DNA of 64,000 nucleotides from Lachnospiraceae bacterium (GTDB lineage: Bacteria > Bacillota > Clostridia > Lachnospirales > Lachnospiraceae), in contig JAGATV010000041.1 of assembly GCA_017621075.1 (NCBI GenBank), positions 1 to 64,000 on the forward strand. Reading direction: 5' to 3'. The notes beneath the pieces were generated by a model. The model ran no database searches. It had not been told where the DNA came from and worked only from the letters and a program-made list of their open reading frames with translations. Numbering within the stretch: the stretch's first letter is position 1; every line of letters starts with the position of its first letter. Made by a program: the position numbers and the translations under genes. Of the stretch, positions 35,333 to 44,004 are shown piece by piece.

Positions 35333-36049
35333 CTATTCCTCCACCACTGTACTGATGATGATATTTTCCGGAGCAATCTGTGTTTTTCTGGTAACGATAT
35401 CCTCGATCTGTGCTCTCTGGGCGTCGGTCAGTTCCAGCGCATTCACCACCACGTCCACTGCATCACCATTGATACTGACCACCACATCGGAAAAGCCCTT
35501 GGCCTCCAGCAGGATCTCTGCGGCTGCCTCCTTCTCGGCGATCTCCGTCATTTGCACCATGCTGTCCACCGCATCCTGTTTCTGTGCATCCGTGATCCCT
35601 GCACTTTCAATGATCTCCATCAGGGTCTCCTTATTTTTCGCCCTTGTCTGCTCCTTCAAGAGCTTTGCATCCGACAGGACTGCCACTCCGTTTCCCGATG
35701 TGAACACAGCCTCTCCCGGGATCTCTCCCTCCTTAGGAGTCGCTTCTGCCACGGTCATATCCTCCTCCAGATAATCTTCCATGACCACTTCCACATCGGA
35801 ATCAAGGCTTTCGATCTCTGTGAGTCCCGCCGAGAGCAGATCTTCCTCCGACAGATCCAAAAGCCCCTCCGCAGTGTAATTTTCCGTGATCACCCCTCCG
35901 GCATCCGCCACACTGGTGGTATTTCCATCCTCCACGGTCAGAATCTCATCTTCCAGATTGGTTCCCGCAAACTGTAAATATCCTGCAATTGCTATCATGA
36001 TCGCAAGTGCGGTAATCATAAGCTGATTTTTCTTCACTAAATTCTTCAC
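35333..36049 (-). CDS. spoIIIAH: stage III sporulation protein AH
   Basis: A mother-cell membrane protein that meets forespore SpoIIQ across the intermembrane space to form the feeding-tube channel. The 238-residue product has one N-terminal membrane helix (QLMITALAIMIAIAGYLQF) and a C-terminal YscJ/FliF-like ring domain (about residues 150-238) ending in APENIIIST. It is the last gene of the spoIIIA operon, as usual. Confidence 0.92.
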   Translation of the reverse strand: MKNLVKKNQLMITALAIMIAIAGYLQFAGTNLEDEILTVEDGNTTSVADAGGVITENYTAEGLLDLSEEDLLSAGLTEIESLDSDVEVVMEDYLEEDMTVAEATPKEGEIPGEAVFTSGNGVAVLSDAKLLKEQTRAKNKETLMEIIESAGITDAQKQDAVDSMVQMTEIAEKEAAAEILLEAKGFSDVVVSINGDAVDVVVNALELTDAQRAQIEDIVTRKTQIAPENIIISTVVEE

Positions 36050-36108
36050 GGTACTTCTCCCTTTTCCATTTTACTAGTTCATTGTATGAGCCTGAAAATA
36101 GATATATG

Positions 36109-36768
36109 CTAGTTTGTTCCCTCCATTTTTACTACCTTGATTTTATGGGCTTCCAGATCAAACAGCGCCTGCACCACTTCGGTGATATTCTTATTGGTGG
36201 CGCCGGTTCCTGCCCCCTGGGCCACCACTACCACCCCCTCCACCCGGGGCACCAGTGTTTTGACCACATAAGGTTCGCTGTCACCCTCCTTTGTCCGGTA
36301 GACTGTGGCCGGCTGCGTCTCTGTCTGAGTGATGACTCTGCTTCCCCCTTGGGAATCGGTCTCATTGGTCTGGGAACGGCTGTAAGGCTCCTCTTTCTCC
36401 ACCACCAGCTCCCGGGACGAGGACAGGGTGATCATCACCTGCACCTTGCCCACACCGGACATGCCGGACAACAGAGATTCCAGTTTTTGTTCCAGTCCCA
36501 TAAGATAGTCTTCCTCAGAGAAGGCCGATTCCGTGATGCCCATGCCCCCGGCCACACTTCCCTCCGACCCACTTTCTGTGGTGTCCGCACTTTTTTTCTC
36601 CCCGGATGCCTTGTTATCGTCCCTTACGTCAGTCTGAGTGGGCAGGGCAATGATGAACAGAAGGATCCCTCCCAGCACCAACAGAATCAGATTATCCTTC
36701 CGGAACCATTTCTCCGCACCCTTTTCATCGATCCACTGCTTCCACTTTTCCTTCACTCCCTCTGTCAC
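36109..36768 (-). CDS. spoIIIAG: stage III sporulation protein AG
   Basis: The 219-residue ring-forming channel protein of the spoIIIA complex. One membrane helix (NLILLVLGGILLFIIALP, residues 28-45) is followed by a variable linker and a ring-building domain with VQVMITLSSSRELVVEKEE. Near the end PYVVKTLVPRVEGVVVVAQG is strongly conserved in the family. The GTG start at 36768 lies inside the end of spoIIIAF, a 44-base overlap in another frame. Confidence 0.9.
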   Translation of the reverse strand: MTEGVKEKWKQWIDEKGAEKWFRKDNLILLVLGGILLFIIALPTQTDVRDDNKASGEKKSADTTESGSEGSVAGGMGITESAFSEEDYLMGLEQKLESLLSGMSGVGKVQVMITLSSSRELVVEKEEPYSRSQTNETDSQGGSRVITQTETQPATVYRTKEGDSEPYVVKTLVPRVEGVVVVAQGAGTGATNKNITEVVQALFDLEAHKIKVVKMEGTN

Positions 36769-37219
36769 CTTCCTTCTGTCCTATGGTTACCCGTTCCACG
36801 CTTTCTATCTTTTCTATGGTTGCTCTTTCGCTTCCAACCACCTCCTCTCCCGTCCCTCCTTCTTTGTCCTGCTCATCCCCTGTCTGCTGCGTTGCCCCGC
36901 TCTGGGATAGCAGCCGCTCCACCTCAGACAGGGTCATCCGCTCCAGAATCTGTTCTGACCTGGCGGCGCTCTCTTCCGATATCTTTGCCTGCTCCCCGAT
37001 CGTTTCAAAAATCTGCCAGGCACGGCTTTCCGGGTCCGATGCCCCTTTTTTTCCGAACAAGGTATTAAACGGCTGTAAGAACTGTATCAAAACCATGATG
37101 CTCACCAACAGTTTCAGATATTTTTCATAAGCCCCCTTAGGCCTGAAATGCATAATGGTCTGGGCGCATATCATAAAAATCCCGATCCGGCATACTGCCT
37201 CCAAAAAAGCTGACTGCAT
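36725..37219 (-). CDS. spoIIIAF: stage III sporulation protein AF
   Basis: A 164-residue membrane protein of the spoIIIA complex with two N-terminal helices (LEAVCRIGIFMICAQTIMHF and YLKLLVSIMVLIQFLQPFN) and a charged soluble domain. AGGAGG sits 8 bases before the ATG at 37219, which is 12 bases past the spoIIIAE stop. The Glu/Gly/Ser-rich C-terminus overlaps the start of spoIIIAG. Confidence 0.88.
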   Translation of the reverse strand: MQSAFLEAVCRIGIFMICAQTIMHFRPKGAYEKYLKLLVSIMVLIQFLQPFNTLFGKKGASDPESRAWQIFETIGEQAKISEESAARSEQILERMTLSEVERLLSQSGATQQTGDEQDKEGGTGEEVVGSERATIEKIESVERVTIGQKEGDRGSEGKVEAVDR

Positions 37220-37230
37220 GGCGTTCCCTC

Positions 37231-38292
37231 CTATATGCCACGGTTGGTGGCTGCGGCCACCAATGAAAGACAGATCAAAAACAGCAGCATTGCCGTCCCT
37301 ACCGTCCGAAACAGCATCATCACCGCATCTCCGGCATGATCGGCACAGGCAGTGATCCGCTTGTCGCTCACGATTCCCATAAGAGCCGCCGCCCCTTTCA
37401 AAAGAATCCCCATCAAAAGGATCTTTAACAGGGGAGCCATGCACAAGCCAAGCAAAAGGATCAGCAAAAACACGCCTATACTGTTCTTGATGATCACTGC
37501 GGAACCCACTGCCAGCTCAAAGATCCCCTCCGCCGCATTTCCCACGCCGGGAATGGCGGAAACCGCCTTTTGCAGTGCGGTGGATTTCACAGAATCAATG
37601 GCCGGAGTGATCACCGCCTGAAACAGACTGATGCCTGTTACCGCTCCCAGCGCTGCCTTCAGTATCCAGCCGATCCCTTTTTCCAAAAACTCCATGAGCA
37701 GGGTCAGCTTTTCTTCGCTGAAGATCCCGTTTAGGATCGCCAGCATCATATAAGTGTATATCATGGGAAGCAAAAACCCTGTCAGAATGCTTTCCACTAT
37801 ATAGATCAGGATCAACACAAGCTGGTAATTTGCCGACACCGTAGCACTTCCCGAAGCCACTCCCACCGCCACAAGATAGGTGGGCACAAGAAGCTTCACA
37901 AAGAGAACTATCTCTTCCATACTGCCAACCGCCGTCTGCATCACCTGGGAAAAACACTTTAGCAGGATGGCCGCCTGCAGCAGATACATAAAATAAAATC
38001 CAAGTTCTGCCACCTGATGCCTGTCAAATATCTCCACAAAATGAGTGACCAGTGCGGATACCACCCCCAGTACCACCAGCCATACCAGGATATTCTTCAT
38101 ACCTTGAAAAGAATCCGCCATACCGCTTATGGTTCCCTGAAAAAAATAGCCGAGAGCTCCTGCCACGTCTCCCGACATCAGCTTCTCCAGCATATCTTCA
38201 GCCGAGATGCCGGTATCCGGGAAAAGCGTCCTAAGCCCCTCCTTTAGTTTCTCCAGACCATATTCCTGCCATAGCCCGTCCCAATTTTCCAT
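37231..38292 (-). CDS. spoIIIAE: stage III sporulation protein AE
   Basis: The large polytopic protein of the spoIIIA complex, 353 residues with about seven to eight membrane helices (for example MKNILVWLVVLGVVSALVTH and FLLILLLGLCMAPLLKILLM). It is shorter than the Bacillus protein because no signal peptide precedes MENWDGLWQEYGL: an in-frame TGA lies three codons upstream. The rest is collinear with the family. Confidence 0.9.
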   Translation of the reverse strand: MENWDGLWQEYGLEKLKEGLRTLFPDTGISAEDMLEKLMSGDVAGALGYFFQGTISGMADSFQGMKNILVWLVVLGVVSALVTHFVEIFDRHQVAELGFYFMYLLQAAILLKCFSQVMQTAVGSMEEIVLFVKLLVPTYLVAVGVASGSATVSANYQLVLILIYIVESILTGFLLPMIYTYMMLAILNGIFSEEKLTLLMEFLEKGIGWILKAALGAVTGISLFQAVITPAIDSVKSTALQKAVSAIPGVGNAAEGIFELAVGSAVIIKNSIGVFLLILLLGLCMAPLLKILLMGILLKGAAALMGIVSDKRITACADHAGDAVMMLFRTVGTAMLLFLICLSLVAAATNRGI

Positions 38293-38327
38293 CTTCCGTC
38301 ACCGCCTCTTTTACTCGTTTCAAAAGT

Positions 38328-38717
38328 TCACATCGTGAACATTTTTATCTGTTCGATCACCGCAAAGAGAATGGGCAGTCCGGCAAACATGACAGAAAGT
38401 TTTCCCAGGATCTCAATCTGGTCGGCAACAGCGCCAAAGCCTCCATCCTTGCAGATCCCGGCACAAAATTCACAGATATAAGTAATCCCCACCACTTTGA
38501 GCAGAACAGACAGATATTTCTCCCCGCCTCCCAGATATTGTTTTACCAGAGTCAGTTGTGCCATGACCGCCTCCACCTGCCTTAAGACATAGCAAAAGAT
38601 CAGGATGCTGAGTGCAAAAGATATGTAAATCCCATATTCCGGTTTCTGCGCCTTGAATTGTACCGCCAACAGCACCCCAAGGATGCCAAGGGCTCCCACC
38701 TTCACGATTTCTGCCAT
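38328..38717 (-). CDS. spoIIIAD: stage III sporulation protein AD
   Basis: A 129-residue membrane protein of the spoIIIA complex with four helices, beginning MAEIVKVGALGILGVLLAVQ. The frame is open far upstream through spoIIIAC, but AAAGGAG lies just before the ATG at 38717. It is followed by spoIIIAE. Confidence 0.9.
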   Translation of the reverse strand: MAEIVKVGALGILGVLLAVQFKAQKPEYGIYISFALSILIFCYVLRQVEAVMAQLTLVKQYLGGGEKYLSVLLKVVGITYICEFCAGICKDGGFGAVADQIEILGKLSVMFAGLPILFAVIEQIKMFTM

Positions 38718-38752
38718 TCTCACAGTCTCCTTTCCCTGCTGCACTGCAGGAA

Positions 38753-38947
38753 TCACAGGGCAAACAGTGCCTGTATGGTGCGGAACAGGTCGTAGATATA
38801 GGGCACGATCCAGGTCAATACCAGTATGAGTCCTGCCAGGCTGATCAAAAAAGCATGTTCTTCCCTTCCGCTGTGCTTTAAGATCTGGCTCAAGATCGTT
38901 ACGAGAATCCCTACTGCCGCAATTTTGAAGATCAGACTTACTCCCAT
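38753..38947 (-). CDS. spoIIIAC: stage III sporulation protein AC
   Basis: A 64-residue two-helix membrane protein, the usual length. The family pattern is seen in IFKIAAVGILVTILSQILKH followed by ISLAGLILVLTWIVPYI. It lies between spoIIIAB and spoIIIAD in the standard order. Confidence 0.92.
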   Translation of the reverse strand: MGVSLIFKIAAVGILVTILSQILKHSGREEHAFLISLAGLILVLTWIVPYIYDLFRTIQALFAL

Positions 38948-38971
38948 ATTTCCTCACCTTTCGTCCGCTTT

Positions 38972-39490
38972 TCATAATAGTATGATGATCAGCAGCAGAC
39001 CACTCATGGCTCCTAACCCTACTGCGATCCGGCACTTGTCCTCCATCTTTTCCTCCAAAAGCAGAATGGTCCTGTCAAGCATGTCCCTGCTCTGCTCCAT
39101 CCACTTTACCTGCATGGCCTCTTCCGCAAAACTGTTCTTTGCCGCAAACCGAAGAAATATCTCCCGGTCCTGTTTTGTGAGAGGCATTGTCTCCATGGCT
39201 TCTTTCATACAGCTGCAGAATACATCGCCAAACGCATCCCCCGTATTTTCCTGCATTTTTTCATAAATTTTCTGAAGGGGCACCGAGAAGGGCGGCCCCG
39301 CCTGTCTGCCTGCGCTCCTACAGCCTTCCGGCAGGGTGGCTTTGCCATACCTCACCTCACTGATGAGCATCTCCAGGATGCCGGACAATTTCCGAAGCAG
39401 CTTTAGTCTGTCCTGAAACTGTTCCCGATACCAGAGTCCCAGCCCCAGACTTCCCAACAGGATCATGATCCCTCCCAGCCATCTGAGCAT
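38972..39490 (-). CDS. spoIIIAB: stage III sporulation protein AB
   Basis: A 172-residue membrane-associated protein of the spoIIIA complex, related in fold to type II secretion GspF. It has helices at both ends (WLGGIMILLGSLGLGLWYRE; AVGLGAMSGLLLIIILL) and the conserved EMLISEVRYGKATLPE near residue 40. AAAGGAGGAGG precedes its ATG. The first 134 bases overlap the end of spoIIIAA. Confidence 0.9.
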   Translation of the reverse strand: MLRWLGGIMILLGSLGLGLWYREQFQDRLKLLRKLSGILEMLISEVRYGKATLPEGCRSAGRQAGPPFSVPLQKIYEKMQENTGDAFGDVFCSCMKEAMETMPLTKQDREIFLRFAAKNSFAEEAMQVKWMEQSRDMLDRTILLLEEKMEDKCRIAVGLGAMSGLLLIIILL

Positions 39491-40421
39491 ACGCCTCCTC
39501 CTTTCCGTAGATCTGCTTTACCACAGGCTTTCCGCCCTCCCTGGACAACACCAGGAACAGTTCAAACAACCCTTCCCGCAAAAGATTTCCACTCTGTAAC
39601 TTCTCTGACACATCCCGGATGTCTTCCCCATGGATGGTGGCCAGGATACGGCATCCGCAGGAAGCTGCCATTCTCAATGCCTTCATATCGTCTTCTCCTC
39701 CCAGTTCATCCACAGCGACCACCTCCGGCGCCATGGAGCGCAGAAGCATCATCATTCCCAACGCCTTTGGGCAGGCATCCAGCACATCCGTCCTGCTTCC
39801 CACATCATTCTGAGGCTGTCCCAGGTAAGAACCGGCAATCTCCGACCTCTCATCCACCAGCCCAACGCATTTTCCGGCATGTCCCCCGGATCCTTCCGAA
39901 ATCTGACGCACCAGGTCCCTAAGCAGTGTAGTCTTGCCACATCCGGGGGGTGAGATGATCAGCGTATTCTTCAGATCCTCCCCCTTGTACAGATAGGGAA
40001 GTATCCTGTCTGCAGCCCCCTTCACCTGATGGGCGACTCTAATGTTCATATAGTGAACATTTTTGATGGTCCTCACGCTTCCGTCTCCATCCAGCACAAC
40101 TTGTCCTGCGATCCCCACCCTGTGGCCTCCTGCCACCGTCAGAAATCCCTGCCGGACTTCGTCTGCAAAGGCATATAAGGAATAGTGGCAGATATGCTGC
40201 AGCAGTTCCTCCAGTTCCCCGGCTTTCACACGATATGCTCTCTCCGGCCTGTCCGTAAATGTACCATTGTCATCCAGATACCACTCCTGCCCCTGCCTTT
40301 TGACCAGTACAGGCTGTCCCGTCCGCAGACGTATTTCTTCCACCTTCTCCTGTACCCGTGCAGTCTGCTTCCAAAAAGAACGTCTTTCCACGGGAAACAA
40401 CTGTAACAGCCTCTGTTCCAT
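39357..40421 (-). CDS. spoIIIAA: stage III sporulation protein AA (ATPase) with extended tail
   Basis: A 354-residue AAA-type secretion ATPase that powers the spoIIIA channel. Walker A SPPGCGKTT lies near residue 155, with VDERSEIAG and VAVDELGGEDD further on. The GGGGAGG site fixes the ATG at 40421. The last 45 or so residues, starting after KQIYGKEEAYAQM, are read in a second frame through the first 134 bases of spoIIIAB. Homologues normally stop about where spoIIIAB begins, so the natural stop seems to be lost. The core is intact. Confidence 0.9.
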   Translation of the reverse strand: MEQRLLQLFPVERRSFWKQTARVQEKVEEIRLRTGQPVLVKRQGQEWYLDDNGTFTDRPERAYRVKAGELEELLQHICHYSLYAFADEVRQGFLTVAGGHRVGIAGQVVLDGDGSVRTIKNVHYMNIRVAHQVKGAADRILPYLYKGEDLKNTLIISPPGCGKTTLLRDLVRQISEGSGGHAGKCVGLVDERSEIAGSYLGQPQNDVGSRTDVLDACPKALGMMMLLRSMAPEVVAVDELGGEDDMKALRMAASCGCRILATIHGEDIRDVSEKLQSGNLLREGLFELFLVLSREGGKPVVKQIYGKEEAYAQMAGRDHDPVGKSGAGTLVSGTVSGQTKAASEIVRHPGDAHQ

Positions 40422-40452
40422 ACTTACCTCCCCAACAAGCCCTGATACCCTA

Positions 40453-40480
40453 TATATATGATGTCTTGTCCGGGATATGC
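40453..40480 (-). promoter_or_regulatory. possible sigma-E promoter of the spoIIIA operon
   Basis: On the minus strand GCATATCC (40473-40480) and CATATATA (40453-40460) loosely match the sigma-E -35 and -10 elements, 12 bases apart, about 30 bases before the spoIIIAA ATG. Known spoIIIA operons are transcribed by sigma-E. Both elements are imperfect and the spacing is short. Confidence 0.3.
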
Positions 40481-40554
40481 CTGTCTTTTGTATAAAAAAA
40501 AGAACAAGAAAATACAATATAGCTGTAGACAAAAGCATAAGAACATGATAAATT

Positions 40555-40582
40555 TATAATATAAATAGTAATCGTTACTATT
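40555..40582 (+). promoter_or_regulatory. -10 element and operator dyad upstream of grcA
   Basis: TATAAT at 40555-40560 is followed by the perfect dyad AATAGTAA-TCG-TTACTATT at 40564-40582. The dyad would lie at the start of the transcript, a classic repressor position. No consensus -35 is visible. It does not match the Rex or Fnr consensus that I know, so the regulator is unknown. Confidence 0.45.
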
Positions 40583-40627
40583 ATTAAATTTTAATCCACC
40601 AAACACACCCATCAAGGAGGTATCATT

Positions 40628-40870
40628 ATGGCTGCTAATTCTGCACAGGTAAACAATCTCGTAAATCTTTTGGACGGATATGCAAGTAAGGGCGGGCATC
40701 ATCTGAACGTAAACGTACTCAACAGGGACACTCTCTTAGATGCCCAGAAGCTTCCCGAGAATTATCCACAGCTTACCATCCGTGTCAGCGGTTACGCAGT
40801 GAACTTTATCAAGCTCACTCCTGAACAGCAGGCCGATGTCATCAGCCGTACGTTCCATGAATCTGTATGA
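40628..40870 (+). CDS. grcA: autonomous glycyl radical cofactor (GrcA-like)
   Basis: An 80-residue protein equal to the C-terminal end of pyruvate formate-lyase. [20 protein letters not shown] is followed by [20 protein letters not shown]; the glycine of RVSGYAV carries the radical. In E. coli such a protein (YfiD) replaces the damaged tail of oxygen-cleaved pyruvate formate-lyase. AAGGAGG lies 7 bases before the ATG. It is a single-gene unit with its own operator and terminator, so it is probably induced by a redox or oxygen signal. Confidence 0.92.
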   Translation: MAANSAQVNNLVNLLDGYASKGGHHLNVNVLNRDTLLDAQKLPENYPQLTIRVSGYAVNFIKLTPEQQADVISRTFHESV

Positions 40871-40880
40871 TCTTTCTTTT

Positions 40881-40918
40881 AAAAAAGAGAAGCATGGGTA
40901 TCCATGCTTCTCTTTTTT
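40881..40918 (+). terminator. terminator of grcA
   Basis: A perfect 17-bp stem (40881-40897 with 40902-40918) has a 4-base loop, an A-run before it and TTTTTT at its end. It can work in both directions. Confidence 0.92.
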
Positions 40919-40985
40919 GACATTTTGTGATATACTGATGCTAATTATTCCCTGCCACGGTCCAAGTGGCTGATTGTGAGGATAT

Positions 40986-42344
40986 ATGCATATTATTATC
41001 GTAGGCTGCGGCAAGGTAGGCTACACCCTTGTGGAACAGTTAAACGGCGAAAATCATAATATTGTAGTCATCGACCAAAAAGAAGAAAAGGTAAAATCCA
41101 TCACCGATGATCTGGATGCTATGGGCATCGTGGGAAACGGTGTCAGCTTCCAGACCCTTAAAGAAGCCGGCATTTCCCGTGCCGACCTGCTCATTGCCGT
41201 GACGGGGTCCGACGAGCAGAATCTTCTCTGCTGCGTCATTGCCAAAAAATCCGGCAACTGCAAGACCATTGCCAGAGTCCGCAACCCCATCTACAATACC
41301 GAGATCGATTTCCTGCGGGAAGAATTGGGACTTGCCATGATCATCAATCCGGAGCTTGCCTCCGCATCTGAGATTGCAAGGATCTTCCAATTTCCTTCTG
41401 CGGTAAAGATCGACACTTTCTCCAAGGGACGCATAGAGCTTCTGCACTTCCGGGTCACCGCAGACTGCCTCTTGAACAATTATAAGCTGATCCACATCCG
41501 CATCACCTTAAAGTGCGATGTGCTGGTGTGCATGGTCACCCGCGGAGATGAAGTCCTGATTCCCAGAGGCGACTTCATCTTCCGGGAAGGCGACGTGGTG
41601 GCTATCGTATCCACTCCTCCAAAAGCCAGTGATTTTTTCAAAAAGATCGGCATCAGCACCGGAAAGATCCACACCGCAATGATTGCAGGCGGTGGAACCA
41701 TCGCTTACTATCTGGCCAAAAGACTTCTGGCCGTCGGCATCGACACCAAGATCATCGATCTGGACCCGGCCCGCTGCGAGCAATTAAGTGAACTGCTGCC
41801 CAAAGCTACCATTATCTGCGGAGACAGTACCGACGAAAAACTTCTTGCCCAGGAAGGGCTTGCATCCGTGGACGGCTTTGCGGCGCTGACCGGTCTGGAC
41901 GAGGAAAACATCCTGCTCTCCCTTTTTGCCAAGAAGATGTCCCATGCAAAAGTAGTGACCAAGATCAACCGTGTCAATTTCAGCACAGTGTTGGCCGATA
42001 TCCAGTTAGACAGCATCACCTTCCCAAGGCTTTTGACTGCGGATGTGATCATCAAATATGCCCGTTCCATGAACGAGTCCTTAAACAGCAACGTGGAGAA
42101 TCTCTATAAACTGGAAGACGGACGGGCGGAAGCACTGGAATTCTACATCAAGGAAAATTCCGATGTCACAGGCATCCCCTTGGGAAAGATGCGTCTGAAG
42201 AAAGACCTGCTGATCTGCTCTATCATGCGCAACAGCAAGGCCATCATTCCGGGTGGCCAGGATGAGATCATGGTAGGAGATTTTGTGGTAGTGGTGACCA
42301 CCCACTCCAGATTGAACGATATCAAGGATATCCTGGAGGATTAA
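40986..42344 (+). CDS. trkA: Trk potassium uptake regulator TrkA
   Basis: The cytoplasmic gating subunit of the Trk/Ktr potassium channel. The 452-residue product has two RCK units, each a Rossmann NAD-binding domain (IIIVGCGKVGYTLVEQL at residues 3-19; GGGTIAYYLAKRLL near 235) plus a TrkA-C domain. GTGAGGAT precedes the ATG. An extended -10 (TG-A-TATACT, ending at 40936) lies 50 bases upstream. trkH starts three bases after its stop. Confidence 0.94.
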   Translation: MHIIIVGCGKVGYTLVEQLNGENHNIVVIDQKEEKVKSITDDLDAMGIVGNGVSFQTLKEAGISRADLLIAVTGSDEQNLLCCVIAKKSGNCKTIARVRNPIYNTEIDFLREELGLAMIINPELASASEIARIFQFPSAVKIDTFSKGRIELLHFRVTADCLLNNYKLIHIRITLKCDVLVCMVTRGDEVLIPRGDFIFREGDVVAIVSTPPKASDFFKKIGISTGKIHTAMIAGGGTIAYYLAKRLLAVGIDTKIIDLDPARCEQLSELLPKATIICGDSTDEKLLAQEGLASVDGFAALTGLDEENILLSLFAKKMSHAKVVTKINRVNFSTVLADIQLDSITFPRLLTADVIIKYARSMNESLNSNVENLYKLEDGRAEALEFYIKENSDVTGIPLGKMRLKKDLLICSIMRNSKAIIPGGQDEIMVGDFVVVVTTHSRLNDIKDILED

Positions 42345-42347
42345 CAC

Positions 42348-43790
42348 ATGAATTTTTCAATTGTCCGATATATCATGGGATGGATCCTGGAATTTGAATC
42401 GGCATTCCTGCTCTTGCCCACACTGGTAGGCATCCTTTATGGCGAGACCAATCCTGCCCTGGCATTCATTGCCTCCGCACTGATCACTTTTTTGACCGGG
42501 CATCTGCTGCGGAGAAAGCAGCCGAAACGCCGGGACCTCTATGCCAGGGAAGGCTTTGCCACTGTTGCTTTGGGGTGGCTTGCCTTAAGTATCTTCGGTG
42601 CCCTGCCCTTTCTCATCACAGGGGAGATCCCCAATGTCATTGACGCCCTCTTTGAGACCACCTCCGGTTTTACCACCACCGGCGCCAGTATTCTGACTGA
42701 TGTGGAAACATTGAGCCATGCCAGTCTGTTCTGGCGAAGCTTTACCCACTGGATCGGCGGTATGGGCGTATTTGTGTTCATTATGGCCATCCTGCCTCTG
42801 ATGGGGGGTTCCACCATGAACCTGATGCGTGCGGAGAGCCCCGGGCCTTCCGTAGGGAAGCTCCTGCCCCGGGTACAGGACACCGCCAAGATCCTCTATG
42901 CGCTCTACATTGCGCTCACCGTTGTCGGCACCGTTGTGCTGCTCCTTTGCGGCCTGAATCTCTTTGAATCCCTTACCACCATCTTCGGCACGGTGGGAAC
43001 CGGAGGATTCGGCATCTATAACAGCAGTGTGGCAGGTTTCTCCCCCATTGCCCAGAATATGATCACTCTGTTCATGATCTTAAGCGGCATCAATTACACC
43101 GCTTATTTCCTGATCCTGCAGAAGCAGTTCAAAGAAGCTGCCGCCAACGAGGAAGTCCGCCTGTATCTGCTCATCATACTGGGCAGCGCCGCTATCGTCA
43201 CCTGGGATATCCACAAGATGTATCCTACCATCTCCGAATCCCTGCGGCATGCCTTTTTCCAGGTAGGCTCCATCATTACCACCACCGGATTTTCCACGGT
43301 AGATTTTGACACCTGGCCCCAGCTTTCCAAGACCATCCTGATCATCCTGATGTTTATCGGGGCCTGTTCCGGCAGTACGGGCGGCGGTATCAAGGTGTCC
43401 CGTATCCTGATCCTGCTCAAATCCATCCGCGTTGAATTGTCTATGATGATCCATCCCAGGATGGTCAAAAAAATGAAAATGGATGGGCATCCCCTGTCCG
43501 GAGAGACCATCCGTTCTACCAACGCATATATTGCCATTTACTTTATTATCTTGTTTGCTTCCGTACTTTTGGTGGGAATTGACGAATTTGACTTCACAAC
43601 CAATTTTACGGCAGTGGCCGCCACTTTAAACAATATCGGGCCGGGGTTGGAAATGGTTGGCCCTACCCAGAATTTCTCCTTCTTCAGTCCGTTTTCCAAA
43701 TGCATCCTGATCTTCGATATGCTGGCAGGACGCCTGGAGCTCTTCCCCATGCTCATCATCCTGGTGCCTTCCTGCTGGAAGAAATACTAA
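42348..43790 (+). CDS. trkH: Trk potassium channel subunit TrkH
   Basis: The 480-residue membrane channel partner of TrkA. All four pore loops of the superfamily are visible: ETTSGFTTTGAS near residue 103, GTVGTGGFGIYN near 215, TTTGFSTVDFD near 310 and LNNIGPGLEMVG near 425. The product ends normally with PSCWKKY. It forms a two-gene operon with trkA and is followed by a hairpin terminator. Confidence 0.94.
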   Translation: MNFSIVRYIMGWILEFESAFLLLPTLVGILYGETNPALAFIASALITFLTGHLLRRKQPKRRDLYAREGFATVALGWLALSIFGALPFLITGEIPNVIDALFETTSGFTTTGASILTDVETLSHASLFWRSFTHWIGGMGVFVFIMAILPLMGGSTMNLMRAESPGPSVGKLLPRVQDTAKILYALYIALTVVGTVVLLLCGLNLFESLTTIFGTVGTGGFGIYNSSVAGFSPIAQNMITLFMILSGINYTAYFLILQKQFKEAAANEEVRLYLLIILGSAAIVTWDIHKMYPTISESLRHAFFQVGSIITTTGFSTVDFDTWPQLSKTILIILMFIGACSGSTGGGIKVSRILILLKSIRVELSMMIHPRMVKKMKMDGHPLSGETIRSTNAYIAIYFIILFASVLLVGIDEFDFTTNFTAVAATLNNIGPGLEMVGPTQNFSFFSPFSKCILIFDMLAGRLELFPMLIILVPSCWKKY

Positions 43791-43801
43791 ACAGCAAAAA
43801 G

Positions 43802-43853
43802 AACTGCGGCAGGCAGCTCCTTATGAATAAGGACAGCGCCCGCCGCAGTTTTT
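43802..43853 (+). terminator. terminator of trkAH
   Basis: AACTGCGGC (43802-43810) pairs with GCCGCAGTT (43842-43850) and TTTTT follows, leaving a long loop. It lies inside the 3' coding end of the small gene on the other strand, so it also marks convergent transcription. Confidence 0.5.
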
Positions 43854-43964
43854 AGGATCACCGCCGCAATGGCAGGATTTTCCGTTCTTTTTGTCTTTTA
43901 TCATGCTCCGAAGGATCAGTGCCACCACGCCGATCAGAATGGCCAGTACGATCAATGTTCCCAT
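43821..43964 (-). CDS. FeoB-associated Cys-rich membrane protein
   Basis: A 47-residue protein with one membrane helix (MGTLIVLAILIGVVALILRS) and a basic stretch followed by a cysteine motif CHCGG-N5-CGGRC. Small proteins of this form are usually encoded beside feoB, the ferrous iron transporter, and may help it. AGGAGG is 8 bases before the ATG. No feoA or feoB is near here, so this is an orphan copy. Its promoter overlaps an iron-box-like dyad. Confidence 0.85.
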   Translation of the reverse strand: MGTLIVLAILIGVVALILRSMIKDKKNGKSCHCGGDPKNCGGRCPYS

Positions 43965-44004
43965 ATCATTTCCTCCTCTAACGTTTAGACATCTTCTTTT
44001 GATA

